Assembly (NCBI GenBank): GCA_038116745.1
Contig: JAYODW010000058.1
Location: forward strand, 1 to 25,407
Length of the DNA stretch: 25,407 nucleotides
Direction of reading: 5' to 3'
Source: JAYODW01 sp038116745
GTDB lineage: Bacteria; Pseudomonadota; Gammaproteobacteria; Ga0077536
Positions 8,538 to 16,515 of this stretch are shown in pieces; within the stretch, counting starts at the first letter, position 1; every line of letters begins with the position of its first letter. Below the pieces are notes generated by a model. It did no database searches. It worked only from the letters and a program-made list of their open reading frames with translations, and was not told the origin of the DNA. A program made the position numbers and the translations under genes.

Positions 8538-9518
8538 ATGAAACCACCCGTACGAGTCACGGTAACCGGCGCTGCCGGACAGATCTCTTATTCCCTGTTG
8601 TTCCGCATCGCCGCCGGGGAAATGCTCGGCGCCGATCAGCCGGTGATTCTGCAGCTGCTTGAGATCACGCCCGCGATGAAGGCGCTGGAAGGGGTGGTGA
8701 TGGAGATTGACGACTGCGCTTTCCCGCTCGTTGCCGGCATCGAAACCTCAGACGATGCGAACGTCGCTTTCCGTGATGCTCAGGTAGGCATGCTGGTAGG
8801 CGCCAGACCCCGTGGTCCGGGCATGGAGCGCAGCGACCTTCTGGCGGCCAACGGTGGGATTTTCAAGGTCCAGGGCAAGGCCATTAATGACCATGCCGAC
8901 CGCGCTATCCGGGTGCTGGTCGTCGGAAATCCGGCTAACACCAACGCCTGGACGTGTATGAAGTGCGCACCGGACCTCGACCCGCGGCAGTTCACTGCCA
9001 TGACACGGCTGGATCACAACCGCGCTGTCGCGCAGCTCGCGGCCAGGACTTCAACCTCGGTTTCTGAGATCCGCAAGGTCACGATCTGGGGCAATCATTC
9101 GACCACGCAGTATCCCGACCTGAGCCAGGCGACGGTTGCAGGCACGGCGGCTGGTCAGCTGATTGAGCAGGACTGGTATGAAAATGCCTACATCCCTCGT
9201 GTCGCCAAACGCGGCGCGGAGATCATTGATGCTCGTGGCGCTTCGAGTGCGGCTTCTGCTGCTAATGCGGCGCTTGAGCACATGCGCGACTGGGTGCTCG
9301 GAACCCCTGACGGCGACTGGACAAGCATGGGGATCCCGAGCGACGGCAGTTACGGAATCGAGCCCGGACTGATGTATTCCTTTCCCGTCGTGTGCAAGGA
9401 CGGCGACTACAGCATTGTGCAGGACCTTCCGGTTAGCGAGTTCAGCCGCGCGCGGATGGACGCAACGGCTGACGAACTGAAAGAAGAGCAGGCTGCGGTC
9501 GCACAGCTGCTCGACTGA
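8538..9518 (+). CDS. mdh: Malate dehydrogenase (NAD)
   Basis: Malate dehydrogenase interconverts malate and oxaloacetate with NAD in the TCA cycle; its product is the substrate of the PEP carboxykinase at the left edge. The 326-residue protein has the Rossmann motif GAAGQI (11-16), the mobile-loop arginines in GARPRGPGMERSD (Arg92, Arg98), NPANTNA, the catalytic Asp159 in TRLDHNRA and catalytic His187 in WGNHST. The PRGPGM loop and the TRLDHNRA/WGNHST set identify the malate dehydrogenase group common in beta- and some gammaproteobacteria, unlike the E. coli enzyme. AAGGA precedes the ATG at suitable distance. A strong terminator follows, so it is probably monocistronic. Confidence 0.96.
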   Translation: MKPPVRVTVTGAAGQISYSLLFRIAAGEMLGADQPVILQLLEITPAMKALEGVVMEIDDCAFPLVAGIETSDDANVAFRDAQVGMLVGARPRGPGMERSDLLAANGGIFKVQGKAINDHADRAIRVLVVGNPANTNAWTCMKCAPDLDPRQFTAMTRLDHNRAVAQLAARTSTSVSEIRKVTIWGNHSTTQYPDLSQATVAGTAAGQLIEQDWYENAYIPRVAKRGAEIIDARGASSAASAANAALEHMRDWVLGTPDGDWTSMGIPSDGSYGIEPGLMYSFPVVCKDGDYSIVQDLPVSEFSRARMDATADELKEEQAAVAQLLD

Positions 9519-9545
9519 GTCACTCAGGACATCTGCAGCTATCGG

Positions 9546-9572
9546 AGGCGCCTCCCGAGGCGCCTTCTTTTT
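9546..9572 (+). terminator. Rho-independent terminator of mdh
   Basis: AGGCGCCT (9546-9553), loop CCCG, AGGCGCCT (9558-9565), then TCTTTTT. The 8-bp GC-rich stem and T-run lie 27 bp after the mdh stop codon. Confidence 0.92.
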
Positions 9573-9596
9573 GTGCTTGTGTTGCGCCGCTGTCAG

Positions 9597-9625
9597 TTGA
9601 AGCGATGAATAGCAGCTGGGAGAAT
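9597..9625 (+). promoter_or_regulatory. Candidate promoter of rppH
   Basis: TTGAAG (9597-9602) and GAGAAT (9620-9625) are spaced by exactly 17 bp, with a predicted leader of about 40 nt. Each box matches four of six consensus bases. The mdh terminator just upstream makes a separate promoter necessary. Confidence 0.35.
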
Positions 9626-9671
9626 CGAGGCGCTAACGGGCATATGTCTCCCTATCGGTTCAGCCAGTCAC

Positions 9672-10208
9672 GTGATTGATAAAAGCGGCTTTCGCGCCAA
9701 CGTCGGCATCATCCTCGCCAACGACGAGGGGCGTGTGTTCTGCGGCCGTCGGATCGGAATGAATGCCTGGCAGTTCCCGCAGGGGGGGATTAAGCGCCAT
9801 GAAACGCCCGAGAGCGCCATGTTCCGGGAGCTCAAGGAAGAGGTCGGGCTGGAGCCTGATCACGTCGAGGTGCTGGGTTCCACCAAGCGGTGGCTGCGCT
9901 ACCGCTTGCCCAAGCGCTTTATCCGCTATCACCAGCAGCCGCTGTGCATCGGCCAGAAACAGATCTGGTTCCTACTGCGGCTGCTGACCTCGGAGTCAGA
10001 TTTCCGCCTTGACGCGTCTGCCGAGCAGGAGTTCGACGACTGGCAGTGGTTCGATTACTGGGCGCCCCTGGGCTTTGTTGTGCCGTTCAAGCGTAACGTC
10101 TACGAGCGCGCCTTGAACGAGTTTGCCGAATTCGCGGAGCGGGTATGGGACGTGCCTGTGCGAACCGCACCGACGCAGCCGCAGCGGTCGGGGCGTCGTC
10201 GCGGCTGA
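9672..10208 (+). CDS. rppH: RNA pyrophosphohydrolase (Nudix)
   Basis: RppH removes pyrophosphate from the 5' triphosphate end of mRNAs and so opens them to RNase E decay. The 178-residue protein carries a perfect Nudix box at residues 38-60 (Gx5Ex7REUxEExGU, with G38, E44, R52, E53, E56, E57, G59), preceded by the family signature FRANVGIIL and WQFPQGGI. The start is GTG; it is chosen because the resulting MIDKSGFR fits the usual RppH N-terminus (MIDxxGxRxNVG). No clear Shine-Dalgarno is seen. A short frame (9644-9679, 11 codons) overlaps the start and could couple translation. The C-terminal 20 residues are Pro/Arg-rich, probably a disordered tail. Confidence 0.94.
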   Translation: MIDKSGFRANVGIILANDEGRVFCGRRIGMNAWQFPQGGIKRHETPESAMFRELKEEVGLEPDHVEVLGSTKRWLRYRLPKRFIRYHQQPLCIGQKQIWFLLRLLTSESDFRLDASAEQEFDDWQWFDYWAPLGFVVPFKRNVYERALNEFAEFAERVWDVPVRTAPTQPQRSGRRRG

Positions 10209-10274
10209 ACACCTAACGGGGCGCCCGCCGACCCCCCTTGGCGTACGGGGCTGATGCCCGCCGGGATGCTGGAT

Positions 10275-10652
10275 TCAGCGGCTCTTGCTGATCGCAAGTT
10301 CCGGGATCAGCTTGCGCGCGGCGCGGTCGCGTACGGTCCGGGTGAAGCCCTCTGCAAAATAGTCCGGAAAGCCCCAGGCGATGATCTGGTCCTGCAGCGC
10401 ATCAAGGTTGTTCTGGCAGTCGTCCATCGCCAGATCAGCGATGCGCCGGATATCGGGGTCAGAGTTCACTCGCTGCATGGCGAGATTGAAGACACAGTTG
10501 TTGTAGTTCTGGGCGTGTTCCATCATCCCGCGACGCTCGTCCACCGTCATATCACCCGGCGAGCGTCTCTCCGGCGTAGCCGTTGCCTCATCCGCGCCCG
10601 ATGCCGATGCGGCAATCAGCAGCATGCAGCTGACCATTAATCGTTTCTTCAT
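10275..10652 (-). CDS. Small exported protein of unknown function (downstream partner)
   Basis: I do not recognise this 125-residue protein. It starts MKKRLMV and has a short Sec signal peptide, with likely cleavage after about residue 20 (SASGA/DEA). The mature part has two cysteines, Cys53 in NNCVFNLA and Cys79 in MDDCQNNLD, 26 residues apart in predicted helices, which could form a periplasmic disulfide. It is rich in Asp, Asn and Met. Its ATG shares one base with the stop codon of the gene upstream (TGATG), so the pair is translationally coupled. It converges with rppH across 66 bp. Signal peptide and codon usage like its neighbours make it a real gene; the function is unknown. Confidence 0.75.
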   Translation of the reverse strand: MKKRLMVSCMLLIAASASGADEATATPERRSPGDMTVDERRGMMEHAQNYNNCVFNLAMQRVNSDPDIRRIADLAMDDCQNNLDALQDQIIAWGFPDYFAEGFTRTVRDRAARKLIPELAISKSR

Positions 10653-11077
10653 CAGTCTGTCTCCCCTTCCGCGAAACTGGCCCGCTCGATAATCCAGTCC
10701 TGGTCGCGCCCATCCACGCGTGTGCAGCCGAGCCGGGTTGGCTTATCGCCAGCCGCTATGGCTCCGGTCGAACGGCCCTGCGGATGGTTTCCCGCAAACA
10801 TGCGCACGAGCCGGAAGCGGATTGCGTGCTCGGGGTGCCGGTTATGCAGGAGGCGCAGTTTACCGCCCATGCTGAGAATCTGGCAGCGGCCGTCCGGGAC
10901 CGATTCGAATTCCAGGTAATCCGCGGCGTTCTCTGGCTCTGCCGCAACGGACATCGCCGGCATCAATATGAATACGGCGCTGGCGACCCATCCGATCAGG
11001 GTGATGCGGAAGCCGGGCAGCTTTCCCTCACGCTCAGGCGCGGGGGTTCTGGATTTGCGCTCACTTGTCAAAATCAT
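10652..11077 (-). CDS. Small exported or membrane-anchored protein of unknown function (upstream partner)
   Basis: I do not recognise this 141-residue protein. A charged N-terminal stretch (1-24) leads into one hydrophobic segment (about 25-46, ending SVAAEP), which could be a signal peptide with a long n-region or an anchor. The mature part holds two cysteines, Cys65 (GRCQIL) and Cys118 (RLGCTR), and no catalytic motif that I can see. No Shine-Dalgarno precedes the ATG, so the true start may be internal. The downstream gene overlaps by one base. Two inverted DnaA-box-like sites lie 46-68 bp upstream, in the expected promoter zone. What the pair does together is unknown; both being exported with two Cys each suggests a shared envelope role. 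Confidence 0.7.
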   Translation of the reverse strand: MILTSERKSRTPAPEREGKLPGFRITLIGWVASAVFILMPAMSVAAEPENAADYLEFESVPDGRCQILSMGGKLRLLHNRHPEHAIRFRLVRMFAGNHPQGRSTGAIAAGDKPTRLGCTRVDGRDQDWIIERASFAEGETD

Positions 11078-11122
11078 TTCGAGACGTGTCCGCTTTCTTA
11101 TTGATTTTAGTGGACTTCGAGG

Positions 11123-11145
11123 TTACCCACAGATCCTGTGGATAA
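11123..11145. promoter_or_regulatory. Inverted DnaA-box pair
   Basis: TTACCCACA on the plus strand (one mismatch to TTATCCACA) faces TGTGGATAA, which is a perfect TTATCCACA box on the minus strand. Including one more base on each side, the two form a 10-bp inverted repeat with one mismatch around the central ATC. GATC overlaps the centre at 11132-11135. It may serve replication, DnaA titration, or DnaA control of the leftward gene starting at 11077. Confidence 0.5.
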
Positions 11146-11381
11146 GTCTGTTGAGGAACTGCAGACAGAAGCGCGATTCGGTCGTGGAGCGTGGAAAATT
11201 GCGGGTTTGGACAAAATTTAAGCAGTTATATTCAATGTCAATAAAAACAGCTACTTAGCACTACTGGGGCAGCAGCTGGCGGATTTGTTGTGAGGTCCCG
11301 ACGATTACACCCGGCATCGCGCTCTGCTCATGGGGCTCTGTGCATAAACAGGCCCTGGAAAGCCAGCGAATGCGCCATTTT

Positions 11382-11411
11382 TGTGCAGACCGCTGCCGCT
11401 CAATCTGCACA
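11382..11411. repeat. Perfect 8-bp inverted repeat downstream of prpF
   Basis: TGTGCAGA (11382-11389) and TCTGCACA (11404-11411) flank a 14-base loop, 33-62 bp after the prpF stop codon. In the prpF transcript the stem is followed by A residues, not a U-run, so it is not a typical intrinsic terminator; an mRNA 3' stabilising hairpin or a protein site is possible. Confidence 0.5.
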
Positions 11412-11443
11412 GCGCTCGACTTACTTCGCGGTCCTGGCACGTT

Positions 11444-12628
11444 TCAGAATACGTCGCCAGGGACTCTGACCGCGCCTTCCATCAGGACTCGCGCACTCCG
11501 GCTCATCAGCGCCTTGGTGACAGTCCAGGCACCGTCCTGCTCACAGGCCTCGGCGCCCACCCTCAAGGTACCGGAGGGATGACCGAAGCGCACCTGGCCG
11601 CGCGCTTCCCCGCCCGCAGCGCGTGTGACCAGGGTTCCGGGGATGGCTGCTGCGGTGCCGATCGCAACGGCGGCTGTGCCCATCATTGCATGGTGCAGTT
11701 TGCCCATCGACAAAGCCCGTACCAGCAGGTCGACGTCGGAGGCGGCGACCGGCTTGCCGCTGGAGGCGGTATAGCCACGCGGCGGTGCAACAAATGCGAT
11801 CTTGGGCGTGTGCTGGCGGGTCGCGGCCTCGGCGGGGTCCTTGATCAGGCCCATGCGTAGCGCACCACAGGTGCGGATGGTTTCGAACATGGCCAGCGCC
11901 TTGGTATCCCCGTTGATAGCGTCCTGCAGCTCATCACCGCGGTAGCCGATAGCGTCCGCGTTAACGAAGATAGTCGGTATACCGGCGTTGATCAGGGTCG
12001 CCTCGAGGCTGCCGACGCCCGGCACATCGAGGGTATCGAGGACGGCGCCGGTCGGAAACATCGCGCCACCGTCCTCGCCATCATCCGCCGGATCGATGAA
12101 TTCGAGCTGCACTTCGGCCGCCGGAAAGGTAACACCGTCAAGCTCAAAATCGCCGGTTTCCTGAACTTCACTGTCCTTCATGGGCACGTGCGCGACGATG
12201 GTTTTGCCGATGTTCACCTGCCAGATCCGCACCGTGCATAAACCGTCGGCCGGAACCCTGGCAGGGTCGATAAGGCCGTGAGTGATCGCGAACGGCCCGA
12301 CTGCCGCCGACAGATTCCCGCAGTTGCCGCTCCAATCAACGAAAGCCGTATCGATCGAGACCTGGCCGAAAAGGTAATCGACGTCATGTTCTGGGCGTTC
12401 GCTGCGGCTGAGGATGACGGTTTTGCTGGTGCTTGAAGTGGCACCGCCCATGCCGTCAATCTGCTTGGCGTAAGGGTCGGGGCTGCCAATCACCCGCTGC
12501 AGGAAACGATCCCGTGCCTCGCCCGGAGACTGGCAGCGTGCCGGCAGGTCGTCACGCAGAAAAAAAACGCCCTTGCTGGTGCCCCCTCGCATGTAGGTGG
12601 CACGGACTTTGATCTGGGGCAGGGACAT
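11444..12628 (-). CDS. prpF: 2-methylaconitate cis-trans isomerase (AcnD accessory protein)
   Basis: PrpF isomerises the trans-2-methylaconitate made by AcnD to the cis form used to make 2-methylisocitrate. The 394-residue length matches the family, and the N-terminal signature YMRGGTSKGVFF is exact. Lys69 in SSTSKTVIL and Cys103 in SGNCGNLSAAVG correspond, by position and context, to the catalytic Lys and Cys known from the Shewanella enzyme; the end carries the FGHPSGTLRVG motif typical of the DAP-epimerase-like fold. AGGAG lies nine bases before the ATG. It is the last gene of the prp operon, 72 bp after acnD. PrpF occurs only with AcnD, which agrees with the neighbour. Confidence 0.95.
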   Translation of the reverse strand: MSLPQIKVRATYMRGGTSKGVFFLRDDLPARCQSPGEARDRFLQRVIGSPDPYAKQIDGMGGATSSTSKTVILSRSERPEHDVDYLFGQVSIDTAFVDWSGNCGNLSAAVGPFAITHGLIDPARVPADGLCTVRIWQVNIGKTIVAHVPMKDSEVQETGDFELDGVTFPAAEVQLEFIDPADDGEDGGAMFPTGAVLDTLDVPGVGSLEATLINAGIPTIFVNADAIGYRGDELQDAINGDTKALAMFETIRTCGALRMGLIKDPAEAATRQHTPKIAFVAPPRGYTASSGKPVAASDVDLLVRALSMGKLHHAMMGTAAVAIGTAAAIPGTLVTRAAGGEARGQVRFGHPSGTLRVGAEACEQDGAWTVTKALMSRSARVLMEGAVRVPGDVF

Positions 12629-12700
12629 GGGCTTCAGCTCCTGAGAACGCTGCGGGTTGATGACGTGGCAGGCTGTGCTTCTGGCGGCACGTGCGGCGTG

Positions 12701-15295
12701 TCAGGCCGCGTGACTGGCAGCCAGAAAATCCTGCGCGAAGCGCTGCAGGACCCCGCCGGCCTCGTAAATAGAGACTTCTTCGGCAGTATCGAGTCGGCAG
12801 CGAACCGGAACGTCGAGCGTTTCGCCGTCCCGACGATGGATGCGCAGCCAGAGTCGAGCTCCGGGCGCCCGTGCGCCGCTGACATCAAAAGTTTCCGTGC
12901 CGTCGATCGACAGGGTCTGGCGGTTCGTCCCCGGCTCGAATTCGAGCGGCAGCACCCCCATGCCGATCAGGTTGGTGCGATGAATCCGCTCAAAGCCCTC
13001 AGCAACGATGGCCTCCACGCCGGCCAGCCGCACGCCTTTCGCAGCCCAGTCGCGCGAGCTGCCCTGACCGTAGTCAGCGCCGGCGATGACGATCAGCGGT
13101 TGCTTGCGTGTCATGTAGGTCTCGATGGCCTCCCACATACGCATGACCGTGCCGTCAGGCTCTACCCGCGCGAGGGAGCCCTGTTTAACGGCGCCGTCCA
13201 CGACAGCCATTTCGTTGACCAGTTTCGGATTCGCCAGGGTTGCCCTTTGCGCCGTCAGGTGGTCGCCACGATGCGTGGCATAGGAATTGAAGTCCTCTTC
13301 GGGCAATCCCATGTGCGCCAGGTAATCGCCCGCAGCCGAGTCGCGCAGGATCGCGTTCGAGGGGGAGAGGTGGTCCGTGGTGATGTTGTCGCCGAGCACC
13401 GCGAGCGCCCGCATACCCTGCAGCGTGCGTTCCGCGGCCAGCGCGCCCTCCCAGTAAGGGGGACGGCGGATGTAGGTCGATTGCGGGCGCCAGTCATACA
13501 GCGGCGCTTCGCGTTCGTTCGCGGCGTCCCGCGCAGCGAACATGGGAATGTAGACGTCGCGGAACTGCTGCGGCTTGACGTGGGCGCTGACCATCGCATC
13601 GATCTCTTCGTCGGAGGGCCACAGGTCCTTCAGCAGGATCGGCTGACCCGTGGCCGTGGTGCCGAAGCTGTCGTGCTCGATATCAAAGCGCACCGTGCCG
13701 GCGAGGGCGTAGGCCACGACCAGCGGCGGTGAAGCGAGGAACGCCTGTTTCGCGTAGGGGTGGATGCGCCCGTCGAAGTTCCGGTTGCCTGAGAGGACAG
13801 CAGTCGTATATAGGTCGCGATCGATGATTTCCTGCTGCAGGGCTGGGTCAAGCGCACCTGACATACCGTTGCAGGTCGTACAGGCAAAGGCCACGATGCC
13901 GAAACCCAGCTGTTCTAGCTCAGACTTGAGGCCCGCTTCTTCGAGGTACAGGGCGACCGTGCGTGAGCCGGGCGCCAACGAGCTTTTGACCCAGGGCTTG
14001 CGCGTCAGGCCGAGGCGATTGGCGTTGCGCGCGAGGAGTCCGGCCGCGATGACGTTGCGCGGGTTAGAGGTATTGGTGCAGCTGGTGATGGCGGCGATGA
14101 TGACAGCGCCGTCAGGCATCTGTCCTGCAGACTCCTCCCAGCTGCCGGCAATGCCGGTGCGCGCGAGATCGCTCGTTGCCACCCGGGCGTGAGGGTTGGA
14201 CGGTCCAGCCATGTTACGCACGACGCCGGAGAGGTCGAATTCGAGATCGCGCTCGTAGACCGCGCCGGAGAGATCATCCGCCCACAGCCCCGCGGTGCGG
14301 GCATAGGTTTTCACCAGCGCGACCTGAGCCGGCTCACGTCCGGTCAGGTTCAGGTAGTCCAGCGTCTGCTGGTCAATGGCAAACAACGCAGCTGTAGCGC
14401 CATACTCCGGCGCCATGTTGGAGATCGTGGCGCGATCGCCGAGCGTCAGAGAAGCAGCGCCCGGGCCGTGAAATTCAAGGTAGGCGCCGACGACGCGAGA
14501 CTGACGCAGGTACTCCGTCAGAGCGAGCACGATGTCGGTCGCGGTGATGCCGGGCTGGCGTTTGCCGGTGAGGTGGACACCGATAATTTCGGGCAGGCGC
14601 ATCCATGACGCACGACCCAGCATCACGTTTTCGGCTTCCAGCCCGCCAACGCCGACCGCAATGACACCCAGCGCATCGACATGCGGCGTATGGCTGTCGG
14701 TGCCGACGCAGGTATCCGGAAACGCGACGCCGTCGACTGCCTGGATGACAGGCGACATTTTCTCCAGGTTGATCTGGTGCATGATGCCGTTGCCTGCCGG
14801 AATGACGTCGACGTTATCGAATGCGCGCTTGGTCCATTCGATGAAATGGAAGCGATCTTCGTTGCGGCGGTCCTCGATGGCCCGGTTCTTCTCGAAGGCA
14901 TCCGGGTCGAATCCCGGGGCTTCAACCGCCAGGGAGTGGTCAACGATCAGCTGCACCGGCACGACAGGGTTCACCGCCGCGGGATCGCCTCCCTGATCGG
15001 CAATCGCGTCGCGTAATCCCGCCAGGTCCACGAGGGCAGTCTGTCCGAGGATGTCGTGACACACCACCCGCGCCGGGAACCAGGGAAAATCACGCTCGCG
15101 CTTGGTCTCGATGATCTGCCTCAGGCAGTCATCGACGATCTCCGGGTCAGCTCGGCGCACAATGTTTTCCGCGTGTATCCGCCCGGTATAGGGCAGGCGT
15201 TCCCAGGCGCCGGGTGCCAGAGCGTTCACTGCTTCGCTCGCGTCGAAGTAATCGAGGTCGGTGCCGGGAAGCGACTTACGGTAAGCCTCGTTCAT
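12701..15295 (-). CDS. acnD: 2-methylcitrate dehydratase, Fe-S dependent
   Basis: AcnD dehydrates 2-methylcitrate to 2-methylaconitate and replaces PrpD in this form of the cycle. It is a 4Fe-4S aconitase-family enzyme of 864 residues. Cluster ligands are visible as Cys406 in SCTNTSNPRN and Cys472/Cys475 in ACTTCNGMSG. Other aconitase signatures are VGTDSHTPHVDALG, IEANVMLG-like GLEAENVMLGR, and the C-terminal swivelling domain with GDNITTDHLSPS and AGADYGQGSSRDWAAKG. The CNGMSG variant (IGNSG in AcnA) together with prpF next door decides for AcnD over a general aconitase A. The start is the ATG with GAGGAG about 12 bases upstream. It follows prpC after 20 bp. Confidence 0.95.
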   Translation of the reverse strand: MNEAYRKSLPGTDLDYFDASEAVNALAPGAWERLPYTGRIHAENIVRRADPEIVDDCLRQIIETKRERDFPWFPARVVCHDILGQTALVDLAGLRDAIADQGGDPAAVNPVVPVQLIVDHSLAVEAPGFDPDAFEKNRAIEDRRNEDRFHFIEWTKRAFDNVDVIPAGNGIMHQINLEKMSPVIQAVDGVAFPDTCVGTDSHTPHVDALGVIAVGVGGLEAENVMLGRASWMRLPEIIGVHLTGKRQPGITATDIVLALTEYLRQSRVVGAYLEFHGPGAASLTLGDRATISNMAPEYGATAALFAIDQQTLDYLNLTGREPAQVALVKTYARTAGLWADDLSGAVYERDLEFDLSGVVRNMAGPSNPHARVATSDLARTGIAGSWEESAGQMPDGAVIIAAITSCTNTSNPRNVIAAGLLARNANRLGLTRKPWVKSSLAPGSRTVALYLEEAGLKSELEQLGFGIVAFACTTCNGMSGALDPALQQEIIDRDLYTTAVLSGNRNFDGRIHPYAKQAFLASPPLVVAYALAGTVRFDIEHDSFGTTATGQPILLKDLWPSDEEIDAMVSAHVKPQQFRDVYIPMFAARDAANEREAPLYDWRPQSTYIRRPPYWEGALAAERTLQGMRALAVLGDNITTDHLSPSNAILRDSAAGDYLAHMGLPEEDFNSYATHRGDHLTAQRATLANPKLVNEMAVVDGAVKQGSLARVEPDGTVMRMWEAIETYMTRKQPLIVIAGADYGQGSSRDWAAKGVRLAGVEAIVAEGFERIHRTNLIGMGVLPLEFEPGTNRQTLSIDGTETFDVSGARAPGARLWLRIHRRDGETLDVPVRCRLDTAEEVSIYEAGGVLQRFAQDFLAASHAA

Positions 15296-15315
15296 GATGC
15301 TAACGGACTCCTCTC

Positions 15316-16467
15316 TCAGCGCTGCGCCAGGGGCACGAACTTCTGATCTTCAGGCCCTGTGTAGTTGGCACTCGGGCGGATGATCTTGCCGTCGATGCGC
15401 TGCTCAACCACGTGTGCGGCCCAGCCGGAGGTTCGGGCGATGACGAACAGGGGCGTGAACATGGCGGTCGGAACGCCCATCATGTGGTAGCTCACGGCGC
15501 TGAACCAGTCGAGGTTGGGGAACATCTTTTTGATGTCCCACATCACCGTCTCCAGCCGCTCGGCGATGTCAAACATCTTCATATTCTGTTGTTCTGCCGA
15601 GAGCTGGCGTGCGACTTCTTTGATGACCTTGTTGCGCGGGTCGCCGACGGTATAGACCGGGTGACCGAAGCCGATGACGACCTCCTTCCGTTCGACCCGA
15701 GCGCGGATGTCTGCTTCTGCTTCATCCGGCGTTTCGTAGCGCTTCTGGATCTCGAAGGCCACTTCGTTGGCGCCGCCATGTTTCGGGCCGCGCAGGGCGC
15801 CGATACCGCCGCAGATCGCTGAAAACATGTCAGAGCCGGTACCTGCAACCACGCGGGAGGCGAAGGTCGAGGCGTTGAATTCGTGCTCGGCATAGAGGAT
15901 CAGCGAGGTGTGCATTGCCCTGACCCAGCTGTCGCGCGGGGTTTCGCCGTGCAGCAGGTGGAGAAAATGGCCGCCGATGGAGTCGTCGTCCGTATCGACG
16001 TCAATCCGTTTGCCGTTGAAGCTAAAGTGATACCAGTAGAGCAGCATCGATCCCAGCGAGGCCATCAGCTTGTCGGCAATATCCCGCGCGCCTGGATGAT
16101 TGTGGTCGTCTTTCTCAGGCTGCAGACAGCCGAGTACGGACACGCCCGTGCGCATGACGTCCATCGGGTGAGCGGACGGGGGCAGCTGCTCAAGCGCCGT
16201 CTTGAGGCCGGCGGGGAGGCCACGCAGTGCTTTCAGCTTGGCTTTGTAGCCGGCCAGCTCAGCGGCGTTGGGAAATTTACCGTGAACCAGCAGGTAGGCG
16301 ATTTCCTCGAACTCACAGGTGTTCGCGATATCGAGGATGTCGTAACCGCGATAGTGCAGGTCGTTGCCGGTGCGACCGACCGTGCACAGCGCGGTATTGC
16401 CGGCTGCCGTGCCGGACAGGGCGACTGACTTTTTAGGTTTCGGTTTGTTCTGGGTGGTATCGGACAT
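15316..16467 (-). CDS. prpC: 2-methylcitrate synthase
   Basis: PrpC condenses propionyl-CoA with oxaloacetate to 2-methylcitrate. I start at the ATG at 16467 (383 residues) rather than the ATG five codons upstream, because AGGAA lies seven bases before the inner one while the outer one has no such site. Citrate-synthase-fold catalytic residues are His230 (KHGGANEVAFE), His269 (GFGHPVYTVGDPR) and Asp320 (NLDWFSAVSYH). The length near 380 and VYTVGDPRN fit 2-methylcitrate synthases, which are shorter than the gammaproteobacterial citrate synthase. Operon context with prpB and acnD settles the assignment. It may retain some citrate synthase activity. Confidence 0.95.
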   Translation of the reverse strand: MSDTTQNKPKPKKSVALSGTAAGNTALCTVGRTGNDLHYRGYDILDIANTCEFEEIAYLLVHGKFPNAAELAGYKAKLKALRGLPAGLKTALEQLPPSAHPMDVMRTGVSVLGCLQPEKDDHNHPGARDIADKLMASLGSMLLYWYHFSFNGKRIDVDTDDDSIGGHFLHLLHGETPRDSWVRAMHTSLILYAEHEFNASTFASRVVAGTGSDMFSAICGGIGALRGPKHGGANEVAFEIQKRYETPDEAEADIRARVERKEVVIGFGHPVYTVGDPRNKVIKEVARQLSAEQQNMKMFDIAERLETVMWDIKKMFPNLDWFSAVSYHMMGVPTAMFTPLFVIARTSGWAAHVVEQRIDGKIIRPSANYTGPEDQKFVPLAQR

Positions 16468-16515
16468 GGTCGGGTTCCTCATATCAGGGCTAGAGCCGGA
16501 GCACGGCAGGCGCGC

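Larger units (their letters stand above)
11078..11443. other. Gene-free 366-bp stretch with DnaA-box-like sites and AT-rich tract
   Basis: No gene is supported here. Visible elements are an inverted pair of DnaA-box-like 9-mers (11123-11131 and 11137-11145) with a GATC between them, a weaker box at 11190-11198 (CGTGGAAAA, 8 of 9 to the relaxed consensus on the minus strand), an AT-rich tract (about 11207-11256) unlike the GC-rich surroundings, a further box TGTGCATAA at 11339-11347, and a perfect 8-bp inverted repeat at 11382-11411. It separates the end of the prp operon from the two exported proteins and should hold the promoter of the latter. Confidence 0.6.

Noticed and set aside
8224..8541. 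105-codon plus-strand frame before mdh
   Set aside because: Its composition (Arg, Pro, Ala) is that of random GC-rich DNA; no domain, no ribosome site, and it overlaps the mdh start.
12665..13732. 355-codon plus-strand frame inside acnD
   Set aside because: It is the antisense shadow of acnD; long antisense frames are expected in GC-rich coding sequence.
12701..15295. General aconitase A
   Set aside because: The prpF neighbour, the operon position and CNGMSG in place of the usual CIGNSG point to AcnD.
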